From Favolaschia claudopus (lineage: Eukaryota; Basidiomycota; Agaricomycetes; Agaricales; Mycenaceae): 64,000 nucleotides of DNA. Where the stretch lies: assembly GCA_037176885.1 (NCBI GenBank), contig JAWWNJ010000176.1, positions 62,001 to 126,000 on the forward strand, given 5' to 3'. The translations under genes were made by a program, and so were the position numbers. Below the pieces are notes generated by a model. The model worked only from the letters and a program-made list of their open reading frames with translations. It was not told where the DNA came from and searched no databases. Numbering within the stretch: the first letter of the stretch is position 1; each line of letters begins with the position of its first letter. This document shows positions 32,386 to 43,358 of this stretch, one piece after another.

Positions 32386-33490
32386 TAAGGTAGGCGTCAG
32401 TCACTTACAACGAGCGGTCACATGACCAAAGTGTGACAGCCATTAAGCTCTGGCCGCCGAACATTAGGGTAAAAAGTGGGACCTAGAAATGGTGTACTGT
32501 AGTATTTCGGTCAATTCGCCAGCCCCTGTGACCTGTGACACCGTGAAACGAAATGTTATGTTCGCCTTTGGGTCAGATCGAGCGTGACATTGAAAAAAAT
32601 TTCGCCAATGCGCCAGATCTATCGGAAAGCCGTTGAACTCTCCCTGGAGTATTTCAACCAAATGAGAGCTCACGGTGGCTGTCGAACTGAATATTTTGAT
32701 TTCAACTTGAATTGGCTGCCAAAATTGGCTGAAATTAACTGAACGAGCGCGGATTGTGGGTGATTTGGGTCATTTGGGCGCTAAAACAACAGACCTGTGA
32801 AAGAATGCGTCGGAACCTGTTGATTTACGCGTAAATAGGTGCGTGGGCGAAAATTTTGATTTTTCCACCCATTTTCGCAGATTTTTTCAACTGTTTAGTC
32901 ACATTCGCCAAAGCCCTCGGTGACCCGTGACAGGGGCGAAAAATTTCGTCGAAGTCGAGGCTTGTGACCCGTGACAGGCGAATTGACCGAAATACTACAG
33001 TATTTGAGCAAATGGAAGACATCCCTGGTCTCAGAATTCAAAAATACTGTCTTGGGATGGAGCAGTAGACTATTCTTCCGACCCATTTTTTTTTGAATGC
33101 AGAAATGAGTTTTTCGGCGATTGGAGCCATCTTGGTTCGGGACGATGGCGAAATTTGCCGCTTATGTAATGTTCTCACGCACCATATAGGGTAGGATCCC
33201 ATCAATTACCGGCAACCCGCCAGCACAACAGCATACACACTATACCGTGAACATTGGCTGCAGTGCGCAACATCTTGGGGCATCATGCAACGGTGACTAG
33301 AGAAATCTCAGAAAACATATTCTTATCTCCATTTATGATTACATAATGACCAATTTTTTTTTCGACCTCAAAATCGTTGAAATTGAGCTAAATCCAGCAG
33401 GTTTTGTTTTCGTGTCGAAATTTTTGCCGCGTTACGCGTGACGTTACACGTCATGTGACCGCTCCTTGTAAGTGACTGACGCCTACCTTA
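32386..33490. mobile_element. 1.1-kb TIR element carrying a nested MITE
   Basis: The left arm AGGTAGGCGTCAGTCACTTA (continuing CAACGAGCGGTCACATGAC) and the right arm are inverted copies of about 39 bp with one mismatch. TA duplications are at 32386-32387 and 33489-33490. It begins three bases after the 680-bp TIR element ends. A second MITE occupies 32496-33002; without it the element is about 600 bp. Confidence 0.9.
32496..33002. mobile_element. 507-bp MITE nested in 32386-33490
   Basis: The perfect 26-bp terminal inverted repeats begin TACTGTAGTATTTCGGTCAA, including the TA duplicated at both ends. The body contains GTGACCCGTGACAGG words. It is related by its end motif (CGGTCAATTCG) to the MITEs at 2738 and 61252. 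Confidence 0.92.
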
Positions 33491-33497
33491 CTCTATG

Positions 33498-34620
33498 TGT
33501 TATGTAACGACATGCCGACGATGCCAGGGCAGTGCCATCATGGATCACCGGGCTATAAGCCGATCAGATGGCTAAGTACTTGGGCTCATCTGGCATGGAT
33601 AATGGATAATGGGCTCGATACTGATGGCGGTGGAATTTACCGGTATCCAGATATTGTCGGCAAACGCGGCCCGGCTCCCGCGCACAGCCTCTCACCACCA
33701 TCCGCGGCCCTCGACGTTGTCGACACACTCCCGCCAAGATGCGCCATTGGGCTCGACACTCACAACTCGGCCTCATGCATTCAACTCCCTTCTTCTCGAC
33801 CTCTTTACCAGCAATAGACGCATTCTTCATTAGCTCATCTTGACTGTTTCTTGTTCTGCGGCATTTATATTCTCCTTGCACCTCTCCGACTCGGAAACTG
33901 ATTTCAGCACACCCACGTCCAGCATATTGCTTTTCGGTATCTTCCGCCCTCGTTGAATAGCAGCGGCTTCTCTGTTAGGAGGATTTAGGACGTGGATTTA
34001 TTGGACTTTATATTAGTATGTTACATCCGCCTTGTTGTTTCTTTCGTATCTCGTTTGCTCTGGAGCTGCTTTCCCCGACTTCTATGGGCATTCTTTTTAT
34101 CTCACTGTTTTGCACCCGCCTTCTCCTATTCTATAATCTACAATTCTACCTTACCTCCAATACACCGCATTCACATTTGATTTGAGTCCATCGTTCTCTA
34201 TGGTTTTCTCGTCGCCGCCGCCGCCTACTCGCTCTGCCACCAATCTCGGTATCTGGCTACACTTGAAGACTTCTTTCTAAACTCTTTTTGCTCCACACCC
34301 CTCTGCGCACTCTGCTGGGACTTGCTTGTGCTCAGAGAGACGTTTCGCATGTCAGGTTGATGGACTGTGCACCCGTCCTTTGCTGGCACCAGCGACCCGA
34401 CCATCAAATCCGGTCTGGGATGCGTGTCTGCATGTTGAATCCTCGAAAAAGTCTGTGGACCGGCTGCAAATTATGTGTTTCCGTTCTATCCCGCGCAAGA
34501 GGCAGATCTCGAGCTACTGAAGTTCTCAAAGACCTAAGCGGTACACTATAGCTGCGCAGGAAACAGAGTTATGGATCAGTGAATGTCGAGGGAGCCGTGA
34601 ACGATGATGCAGAAGCCTCC
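33498..34620 (+). repeat. Left arm of a ~1-kb inverted duplication (probable LTR/leader)
   Basis: Starting at TGTTATGTAACG, this segment is repeated in reverse orientation at about 44130-45209. Shared landmarks are GGCGGTGGAATTTA, CGCGGCCCGGCTCCCGCGCA, GCATTCAACTCC, TTGTTTCTTTCGTATCTCG, and the coding-like block ACTTGCTTGTGCTCAGAG through CCTTTGCTGGCACCAGCGAC. It lies 5' of a gypsy gag remnant in the same orientation. The inference is that it is the LTR plus leader of that retroelement family. The end of the LTR could not be defined. Confidence 0.65.
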
Positions 34621-34949
34621 CAACTTTTTCTACATTTGTTTGCGAACTCTGCATCGAGAAATAAACTATCTTCGCTATCTGGTGGCATTGTGAGAGCGCG
34701 ACTTGAAGCGCCGAGAAGCCCTAGACATCTCCACACAAACAATGACGAATCTCTCCCCCTTGTTTCGTTTCTTTTTTTCTTTATTTTTTTATTTTAGTCC
34801 ACCGACACCGGTATCGAGCCGGATAATGAGCCTCGGATGACGACGATTATCGCGGTAGCGGGAGACGTCCAAGAAACGCGGGCCACAGCGGCAAGAGCTC
34901 CGGCCGAACAGCGGCGCCTGTCGATGGTGAACAGAATCAGCGTTACTTC

Positions 34950-36596
34950 GAAACAACTTCGAAGTCAAGTTGAAAGAGGCTGACGTACCGAGGTGGGGCG
35001 GTGATGCAGACAAACTCATGGGGTTCAGCATCTTAATCAGTTGGCGGCTGAAGGGCCAACAACTTGGTTCAATTGCTTCGCGTTGCCTTGTTGGGACTGC
35101 GCAGAATTGGTGGTACTCCTTGAGCCCCGAATACCAGGACGAAATTCGTCAGGATTGGGCTGCAGTCGGGGACTTTTCCCTGTCAAATACTTGGCTCAAT
35201 CGAACTCGAGGCAAAGCGCTGCGTGCCGCATACCGGGATAGCGAGAATCGCAAGGAAAAGCCTTCGGAATAATTTATGCGCAAGCGCGAGCTTATCACTT
35301 CAGTCTATAAAATTGACGACGCAGCAATTACTGTCGAAGTGCGCTCTGCGATTCTGGGGTACGATTCTGGACACTCAAAAATTCGCAACGGTCGTTGACT
35401 TTCATCGCGCGGTGGTGTTCCACGAGGAGACTCTGATTGATCTTCCTGTCGACACCTCTGAGCTTTTGAGCCGTCAAAATCGTGAACCCCGTCAATACAG
35501 GCCGCAAGAAAATGCGGGTGTTAGTGCGCGTGTGAATCTGGTGGGATCATCGCCGAATTTGCCGCCGCCACCCTTCCCGAGAGACGACAGCAATATCTCC
35601 AAGAAGGCTACGCCCCAGTCAAAAAGTGCGCGTCCTTGTCGTCACTGTGGTGGTCACTGTGCAAAGGAAGGGTCATGAAATTCATGATGTTGTTGGCCAT
35701 GAAAATCCTAACATTATGTCCAGGAATTCATGATGAATCGCCTGGAAATTGCTAACGAAACATCATGAATTGAAAGTATGTTTTCATGATGATTATGGGG
35801 CTCTTCATGACGTTTTTCATGATGTTTTATCAAGTATTTCAGAACAAAATATCATGAAACGAGAGCGGTGCAAAGCAAATAAATAACCACCAACCTCATA
35901 CCACCACCAACCTCAGATGCCACCAGCCGGTATCGAACTCAAGACCGCCGTGTGACACACTACAGTATATCACGTTGAGAGTACTACTGGTAGACTAAGT
36001 GGGAATTATAAACTTTTTTAGCTTCGCCAATATATGGATGTCATACTGCACAGTCTCAAGTTGTTCATCCCCGTTCTCCTCATTTGTTTCTAATTTTCAG
36101 CAGTGTGCACTTGATAGAGACCAGAGACCGACTGATACCATTTATTGGCTTTATTATTGATATTAGCACCCTACCCACTTAACTCTTGGTGGACTTAGCC
36201 AGAAAAAATCGCTCGGTTCTTTATGACGAAAATTCGTGATGTTTTGTCATGAATTCATAATCTTGCAAAAATGAGCTTCTGAGCATCATGAAACCCCCCT
36301 TGAAATTCATGGTGTGCTTCATGACAAAACATCATGAAACCTGAAATTCATGACAGTTTGCATGAATTTCATGATGTATACTTTGCACAGTGGGTGGAAT
36401 GCGCTGGGATAACGAGTGCAAGCATTCATTCAAAGGCAACAAATTTGCGCGTGCAAATTTTGTGGCTGCTGATGAAGATATTCCGGTGCAGGAGGAATAC
36501 GATGAGTTTAATTGTATCATGGACTCGATGATGGAGAAGAGCAGGATTTTGAGCTCTCCCTTCAGTCTACCGGTCCCTCGATTTTGGCTCATGTGC
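34950..36596 (+). pseudogene. Gypsy Gag remnant, split by a CACTA-like element
   Basis: Plus-strand fragments match the Gag of Chromo-B and Chromo-C: FEVKLKEADVPRWGGDADKL, AQNWWYSLSPEYQDEIRQDW, GKALRAAYRDSENRKEKPSE followed by a stop, VVFHEETLIDLP, and ISKKATPQSKSARPCRHCGG. The zinc knuckle resumes after the insertion with MRWDNECKHSFKGNKFARAN. Several stops and frameshifts are present. Protease and RT are absent. The knuckle is interrupted by the element at 35655-36392. Confidence 0.85.
35655..36392. mobile_element. CACTA-like non-autonomous element
   Basis: The ends are CACTGTGCAAAG and CTTTGCACAGTG with a 3-bp duplication, GGT (35652-35654 and 36393-36395). Removing the insert and one GGT restores the Gag zinc-knuckle frame (TGT GGT GGT GGA ATG). 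The interior is filled with subterminal repeats of TTCATGATG and its inverse in both orientations. CACT ends, 3-bp duplications and subterminal repeats are hallmarks of CACTA/EnSpm elements. No transposase is present in 738 bp. Confidence 0.85.
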
Positions 36597-38685
36597 TAAG
36601 CTACTGGTGCGCATTACCTCGTCGACCGCTCGCCGTCTCTATACCATCTCTTAGTTGATTATTGTTCCTTAATTCCAAATCCCCTCGTTCCTTAGATACT
36701 TTATTCCAATACTTACTCTCGTTCCCTAGTTATTATATTCCAATTCTCGCTACTGGTTGCCTTTCCATAAACATTAAAAAATTATTTCGACTGTTCTCGC
36801 CGCCATATCACCACCATGATCCCGAGACAGCTGTCGGGACCCCATCAAGTTTGGATCTCATTTAGAAAATCGAGCAGAGAATAAAAACCAAAAATCTATT
36901 GGAGGGGTCCCCACCCTGCCCCACCCACTCATTAGATTTATTTTCCCTCTAGCGTATCTGGGCCACGATGCACGATACCAACCCTTCAACATTCATAATG
37001 CATCATATCTTCAACTCTCTTTCTTTGGATCCGCAAACGACCCTGCCGTTTCCACCAAGTTTCCACTCGATCTGTCGCTGAACTGAAGTGCTGGCCTGCA
37101 CATCCCACCCCAAATGCCCCCTGGGCGCACGAATGCGCGCACCTCACTGCCCACTACCTCGCCTCTCCGTCAGCACCCCACCCCGTCCTTTGTCTCGCTT
37201 TCCTCACCATCTCCGCTTCTTGCTCATCATCCTCTCTTCCTATTCCCCATCCTTCCTTCACCCCTGCTCTCGGTTCGTCTGCTTTACCTTCACCTCATCC
37301 CTAGTCTGAAATTGTTGGCGGGGGTCGACCCGGACCTCGGTTTTGTCACAGTTGTAACATCATGTGCATTTCCCCACGCCCCAATGGGGAATGACACGTA
37401 TGCGCGTCGGTGCTGTGGTACGCAGCGACCACCACTGTGAAGGCTTCGCAAGCCTGGGGAAGTATCGGAAGACTGCCCAGCCCATAAATACACATAACTC
37501 CGTGCTACTTCACGTTTTGGGACCATATTCATCAAGTAATTATAATATTATGTTCATGGAATGAGGATATTATCTTCGGGATTACGGCCCCGTCCAAAAG
37601 TCCCAGATGCTTCACAATGGTAAATATAACCCCGGCAAATGTAAATGTGGGGTTTTAAGCCCTCCATACAGCCAACAAGCTCCATATTGGGCTCAAGTCA
37701 AGGCTCAAGTTGGACCGCCAAGTTTTCCGAACGACGTGTCATTTCCTTATCCGACCGTGTGAACTGGCACGTGTGTCACAGAATCCGAGGTCTTGGATGG
37801 CAGGCGCCATCAAGTTCAGACTCTATATAATAGATTTATCGACTATCATAAATCTTGTAGAGTCTGACTTGGTGAGACTACCTCATCCCCTTCTCGACAA
37901 ACTCCTCCCACCCCTCCTTCACTTACAACTACCTCGGCACGGACCTCGTCTCGGCGCAATCTTCCACCTTTTCCCTCACCTCCTCCCCCTCATCCGCATC
38001 CACGCCGCGCTCGCCTCTCCCCAAAACAACGAAAGAAAAAGAGGAATACGAAACCCACCTAACAGCCCCAGAGCGGAATCAGCGCGACTTCAATTGGCGT
38101 AAATGTCTTGTTTAGTCTGTGGAGGACGTGGTTTGCGAGTTGTTGGGGTAAAGAGGGGAGGAGTGGAGAGGAGGTATGCGGAGGACGAGGAAAGGAGGGA
38201 GAAGACGGGGAGGGAGGGAAGTAGGAGAAGAGGAGGGAAGGAAGTCGATGGGGACGCGAAGAGGGCGGGGTTGTCGCGTCGAAGAGATCCCAGCGTCGTT
38301 GGGTAAGTCCGAAGCAGTAAGGATGCAGTGGAGGATCCACCCGATCTGCTACCTCTTGGTGGAATCTGTGCGTGTCCAGTGGCCCGGCTAACAGGCTGCT
38401 GCCAGAGGGTGTGTGCACGAGAAGCTGCGGGATATACGAAGGACGGACCCACCATTTATTTTCGTAAGCGGCACATTCATCGATGCACGGCACATTCGTG
38501 CTGAAACACGCTGAAACGCACAAGAAACACGGCACATTTACGGAAGCTGTCCAAATGCAGCACAAATCAGTCGATCAGCGTGACAGACTGCCGACGGCCA
38601 CGGCATCCCTCAGGAATGACTGCCGAAGGCCAAAATCTCTCGCTTCGAGCAGCTAGCGCGCGCCCTAGCTGTGGGAATCCACAGG
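36597..38685. other. Unassigned sequence
   Basis: Open frames on both strands at 37.1-38.6 kb are Pro/Ser-rich or Arg/Gly-rich translations of C/T-rich or A/G-rich tracts and carry no domain. GGCACATTCGTCG-type words recur (38460-38540 and 38955-38985). No gene can be supported. Confidence 0.35.
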
Positions 38686-38866
38686 GTTAGGTTAGGAAGG
38701 TTAGGGGGTTTAGGGTTCGGGATTAGGGTCGTTAGGGCTTAGGGTCGTTAGGGTTAGGGCTCAGGATTAGGGTCATGAGGTATATAGTTGAAAAAACTCG
38801 CTCCAGGCTTGGTTAGGGTTAGGTTCGTTAGCCGGGTTAGGTTGGTTAGGGTTAGATTAGCCGGCT
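38686..38866 (+). repeat. Degenerate interstitial telomere-like repeats
   Basis: Two runs (about 38687-38775 and 38812-38858) consist of GGTTAGG, TTAGGG, TTAGGGTTAGGG and near variants (GGTCGTTAGG, TTAGGGCTTAGGG). TTAGGG is the usual telomere unit in basidiomycetes. The array is irregular and embedded, so it is not a chromosome end as read. Confidence 0.85.
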
Positions 38867-38945
38867 TGCTTGGAATGATGGTGCCGAAGGTTGCCGCGGA
38901 CAGGTCTTACAGTTGTCACGCTATGTCACTTAGCTGATCCCTGAT

Positions 38946-39560
38946 CTACGTGCACAAAACACGGCACATTCGTTGAATGTGCCGCGTTTGAGCTGCTTTA
39001 GGGAATGTGTGGAAGGTCCGTGCTTTGTATATACCCGCGGCGGTGTCATATTGGGAAGTGGTGTGCGATATGTCCGGCGTGGGTGTTGGGGTGACATCCA
39101 TTTGGAGGACGACCTGCACGGAAGGAATTTCCGCAGGTGACTCATCAGAGTCCAATCCAACAGGATCGGATTCTGTTATATCTCCCAAGGTCACCGGCTC
39201 GGCCATGCAATCAACGGCGGAGACGTCGTTTGAACCTGAAAGAAAAAACCAGAAGTCAATGCAAGCGGGAGCATATGAAGTATGAATCATACCACGGATA
39301 GAAAGGTCAAGCTCCCCATCGGGTATCGCAACTAGGGGTGGGACAGCATGAGGAGCATCAACATGGTTATCCGGAGCTCCAAGAATATCGACCAATGCTT
39401 GACGCGCGACAAAATTGGTGCCGTTGGCGAGGGTTGCTCTCTCGGAAGTCCAAAGCAATGTCTTCTTGTGGTGGGCCTCGAGCTGCGATGGGAGTTTATA
39501 GTAGAGTCGTTGATTGGAGTCTGTACTTAATCGCACGCGATTGTACATTGACAAGCTCAT
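38946..39560 (-). CDS. Hypothetical two-exon protein
   Basis: The minus-strand frame from ATG 39560 contains a convincing intron at 39236-39292 (GTATGA...TTTTTTCTTTCAG, 57 nt). Splicing keeps the frame and gives 185 residues. The product starts MSLSMYNRVRLSTDSNQRLY. It has KTLLWTSERATLANGTNFVA and ALVDILG in the first exon, then an acidic Ser/Thr/Pro-rich second exon (DITESDPVGLDSDESPAEIP). No family is recognised, and there is no signal peptide or membrane segment. It may be the surviving part of a larger gene or transposon reading frame, since upstream sequence (39561-40256) also looks formerly coding. Confidence 0.4.
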   Translation of the reverse strand: MSLSMYNRVRLSTDSNQRLYYKLPSQLEAHHKKTLLWTSERATLANGTNFVARQALVDILGAPDNHVDAPHAVPPLVAIPDGELDLSIRGMIHTSYAPACIDFWFFLSGSNDVSAVDCMAEPVTLGDITESDPVGLDSDESPAEIPSVQVVLQMDVTPTPTPDISHTTSQYDTAAGIYKARTFHTFPKAAQTRHIQRMCRVLCT

Positions 39561-40260
39561 TTCATGCCTTGCATAATTTGACGAAATCGCTGTGTCGCCA
39601 GAACTCGTGGGCGGGGGGCCTGCGCCGAAGTCGCTGAAAAGAAAACTTCGACCCCCGGTGCGGATTTCGCAGATCGGTGTACCCTTGGGTTCAACTCATT
39701 TTTCTATTCTGCGACCTCGAAATCGATCCGCGTGTGAAATGGGGGTCGTGGAAGGAATCCGTCGGCGTGCTGATTCCTGTAAATGTTCTCTGAGAGTACA
39801 AGTCTCCGAAGAGCGTTTGCTATGTGGATGATAAATATATCGAATGTCGTCTAGTTTGGGAACATTGGGAGCTTCAGGTGGTAACTCGGGTTCTGGTAAA
39901 TTGGCAGCGGCGGCGGTTCTTAGGTCGGAACACCTTAGCGGAAGGACACATTATAAGCGATAATTCAGAATCTTCTCACCGTCAATCCCCGCTTCAAATG
40001 CTGGAAAAGGATCGCCTCCAGCCCGACTGCGCCAGTCCCAATCTCAACACGAATTCTGACAGTGTTGAATGGCGTGCAAATTACCCGGATTTTGGGGCAA
40101 AGCCAGAATGTGATAAATAGAGAGATGAGAAAACGATGTCAGAGAAGTTAGAGCTGATTCAGCACCTTCCACTGGCAGGCCATCACCATGGCTGATGCCC
40201 TGACCTTGAAGTTGCTGCGAAAGCCACAAGAAAGCCATGAATTGAGCGTGGTTCATCTGT
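39561..40260 (-). other. Decayed coding-like sequence upstream of the hypothetical gene
   Basis: On the minus strand an interrupted frame reads NLPEPELPPEAPNVPKLDDI followed by RYIYHPHSKRSSE. This recalls the region before the transposase domain in basidiomycete Plavaka-type transposons (D-I-x-x-x-Y-H-P-H-S). Stops and frame changes occur before and after. The resemblance is from memory and short. Confidence 0.25.
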
Positions 40261-42152
40261 TTCTTGACACAGGCCTGGCCTTTTCATGGCTACCAATTCC
40301 CCTCAGCCGGATTGGCTTCCCGCAGTGCGTGCAAGGGCGCGTCGCTGTTTGCCTCGTTTTGTTCGCGAGGGCAAAAAAACGCACTTCATGGAAACAAAAC
40401 TAGTTGGAAGGGAGGCGAACCCTCGGTGATCGTGAGATCTACAAGCGCACGGTGCTGCAAGGACACAATCATCCACCTGTGCCAACTGCTCAAGGAAAGA
40501 CTTCAGAAAAGAAAAGAAAATGGCAAACAAACTAGCAAACAAGCAATTCACTGCGGGGTTTGGGGCGTCAGCCCGGACGAGCTGTGTAGGCACGCCGCGA
40601 GCGTTTTGCACGTGACTCATTTACTTGTCATGTCATTACCCCCCGTCTTTTCCTGGTGTAGTGCTGTGCGTCAACAGGTAGCTTCTCAGGAAAGATATTT
40701 TGTGCTGTGGATGTGTCCTGACGGACTCTATTGTGATTGGGTGTCGGGGGAAAACTTGGAGTTGGATTATTTTGCACGGATAGAGAAGTAAGCCTGACTG
40801 ATTCGTTGCAGACAGCATCGTTCTCTTCTTGGCAATTTCGTCGAGGAGCACCCACAAGGCCATATATTCTTGTCTTCCGATACCGAAGACGAGCCTTGGG
40901 ATGAAGGCTCATCTTGGGAGGAGGTTCAAAACCATCCGGATGACATTGGACCTCAAGACTCCGGTGTTTCTGAGGCATTGAATCTCGATGCTTTACCTTC
41001 CCTGTAGGAGTCCTCCGCAGCGACTTCCCAAACAAGCTGGGAGGATATTGTCGAGAGGGTTGGCGCCCTTGAAGATGTTGATGGCCAAATCATGGTCATT
41101 TATGCCTCGTTGAGTTGAGGAACTAGGAAACTGGCCGCTAACTGACTCTTCTGGATAGTGCTGGAGGGTGGTACAAAGACCCCATGCAGGTGGCAAAGGA
41201 TAGGTTTCCTCAAAAGGTCGGGCCGCATCCTCTTAGTGATTTCTTGTACTCATTGGATCGCAGTTGATTGAGTTTCTCCTCCTCCATGCAAAATGGGCCG
41301 AAAAGTCTTTTTGAGGCCTCCAGCATTGAGTCGGCCTTACGGGTTACAGTACTATGGTAAAGATCCTCCACCCATGGCAGAAACGAATGGCCGCGGGTGT
41401 TTCAGTAAATTTCGGCCATCCACCAGGCCGAATGGGCTAAAATAGGTTGTAGACCTAGATATCTGATTGGGGGAGCTTGCTCCCCCCTTTTGTCCCAAAA
41501 TCCGGATGGCTGTGCAATGTTCCTGGAATTTCGGAAATTTCCCCCACCAGGCCTGATCTCGGCTTATGTATTATGTCTGTGGTTACGGCGAATTAATCAA
41601 GTTTTCAAGAGAAAAAGAGAAAAAAAAGAGGGAAAAAGAGGGGAGATTAGTAGACACCTCTGCATGAATGTCCCCAAATTCCAGAGCTTCATCTTTGGTG
41701 CCACGAATGTAGTGAACGATTTGGCCACTTGGTTTCATCTTGATCACTGTGGTTGCAGAACCCCCTGAATTTTCCATAGTCGGTTCACAAGGTTTTAATG
41801 GGAAATTCACTAGAAAACTCTGTCAATTCCACTACGAAGTTGTGAATTTCACGGACATATTTTCACTGGGTCCAACTATGTGAATGGGACATTCCACGGT
41901 GTTTATTCACATGGTTTTGGAATGATATCCACCACATATTTTGATGAAAACTCTTTCACGGTGTTGGATTCCCTTCCAATATACCGGGAATCCACTTGAA
42001 AAGTAGGTGAAAACACAGTGCAAACTGCGTGAAAAATCTACTACTTATTTCTCGCTTTGACTGGTGTCAACATACAAGTCTTAGGTGCTTTCGGTCTGTA
42101 CTGAGGTACTTATTGAATATGTTACTACAAGTCTTCACCGACAACTACTACT
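40261..42152. other. Unassigned sequence with one coding-like patch
   Basis: At 40816-41007 a plus-strand frame without a start reads LLGNFVEEHPQGHIFLSSDT and DEPWDEGSSWEEVQ, an acidic patch that could be an exon. At 41466-41525 a block (GGGGGAGCTTGCTCCCCCC, GGCTGTGCAATGTTCCTGG) is the inverted relative of 48632-48690. Purine-rich DNA occupies 41598-41645. Nothing is identifiable. Confidence 0.3.
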
Positions 42153-42838
42153 TACTCGTACTCACAAAAAGTGATGGCGTCGCTGTTTTTTCACATTTCT
42201 GGACGCTGTATGAACGCCTTTGCCCAAATCAAAGCGCTAGGCAGTGTAGAATTTCTACGCGCATATTCCTAGCACAATGATCTGATCAATAAATTGTGAT
42301 GCGCGATCAAATGGCCGAAAAAGGCAAAACACCCAAATTTTAGCTTGCCGTGGGATGTTTTCCATCAAGATTCAAATCGGCCAAATTGTAGCCCTGAAGA
42401 ATTAGACAGGCCTGGCACTTTGAGTTATGCAAAATTGTGCATGCAATACCGAGATATATGGACTTCAAAGTCGTGAAAAATAGCAAAAATGGCCAAAATC
42501 GACGAAAACCACAATATTGCACGGGTTATAGCGACAGAACCGATGCATATTTTTGCCCAATTCGAAATGCCACATCTATCCAATCGTCAAGGGCTACAAT
42601 CTGGCCTATCCAGATTGTGATGAAAAACATCTTGCGCCAAGCTGGATTTTGGTGGTTTTGCCTTTTTCGGCCATTTGATGGCATATCATGATTGCTTGAT
42701 CAAACCATTATGCTGGAAATATGCAGATAGTCACTCCAGCCCACCTAGCACTTTGTTTCATGAAGAGCCCTCCATTCATCGTCCAGAAATCCGAAAAAGG
42801 AGCGACGCCATCACTTTAAATTTCCGCGACCCCGAGTA
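42153..42838. mobile_element. 680-bp TIR element, copy 2
   Basis: Same element as 31704-32383, in the same orientation. It has small indels (for example an extra TTTAAA near the right end) and scattered substitutions. TA borders are at 42153-42154 and 42837-42838. A hAT-like MITE is inserted exactly at its right border. Confidence 0.88.
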
Positions 42839-43350
42839 CAAGGGGGTGTCGGGATTTGAAACTCGGATATCGGGTCGACTTATTTTTTAAGCCCTCTACC
42901 AGACCCCCCCTCCCCCCCTCCCCTCCTATATAGGGTAATATATTCCCACCATTGTCAGGCTGCCGTGTTGCCGGTCAACACCCACCTCGGTAACTTCCGA
43001 AACCCACCATTTTTTTATATCTGTTTCGTGCGTTTGAGAGTTTATTTGCTAGAAGAAATTCTAGAACTTAATTTCATGGCCTGGCAACAGAAGCAAAATA
43101 ATCGTTGAATTTTGCGCCGCTTATTTAGCGTGCGAAAACTGTCCAAATCCGGAACATTATTGCCGCTTTGACAGTCAGATGGGTTCATGAGACGGAAATT
43201 TACCCTCGGACAAGTTTAAACCAATTTACAACTGGTTTATGAGCCTTGGGAAGCTTATGAGTACTAGACACAAGAAATTTTTTAAGGACCTTCTGGAGAC
43301 CCCCCCCCCTCCAACCCATGGTACGAAATTTTAATCCCGACACCCCCTTG
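42839..43350. mobile_element. hAT-like MITE, copy 1
   Basis: The ends CAAGGGGGTGTCGGGATT and AATCCCGACACCCCCTTG are exact inverse copies. The perfect 8-bp duplication CCCGAGTA lies at 42831-42838 and 43351-43358. An 8-bp duplication is characteristic of hAT transposition. The element is 512 bp with no coding capacity; C-rich runs sit next to both ends. A second copy is at 60442-60958. Confidence 0.92.
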
Positions 43351-43358
43351 CCCGAGTA

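Noticed and set aside
37088..38565. Several 100-170 codon frames on both strands
   Set aside because: They are Pro/Ser/Leu-rich or Arg/Gly-rich translations of C/T-biased DNA with no domains or splice patterns.
38686..38866. A true telomere
   Set aside because: The repeats are degenerate, interrupted and followed by more than 25 kb of sequence.
40790..40816. 24-nt intron joining 40620-40790 to the acidic frame at 40816
   Set aside because: GTAAGC...TTGCAG is in place but far shorter than known basidiomycete introns.
41745..42017. Second CACTA-like element (CACTGT...ACAGTG)
   Set aside because: Flanking triplets differ (GAT and CAA), the arms do not extend beyond 6-7 bp, and no frame restoration supports it.
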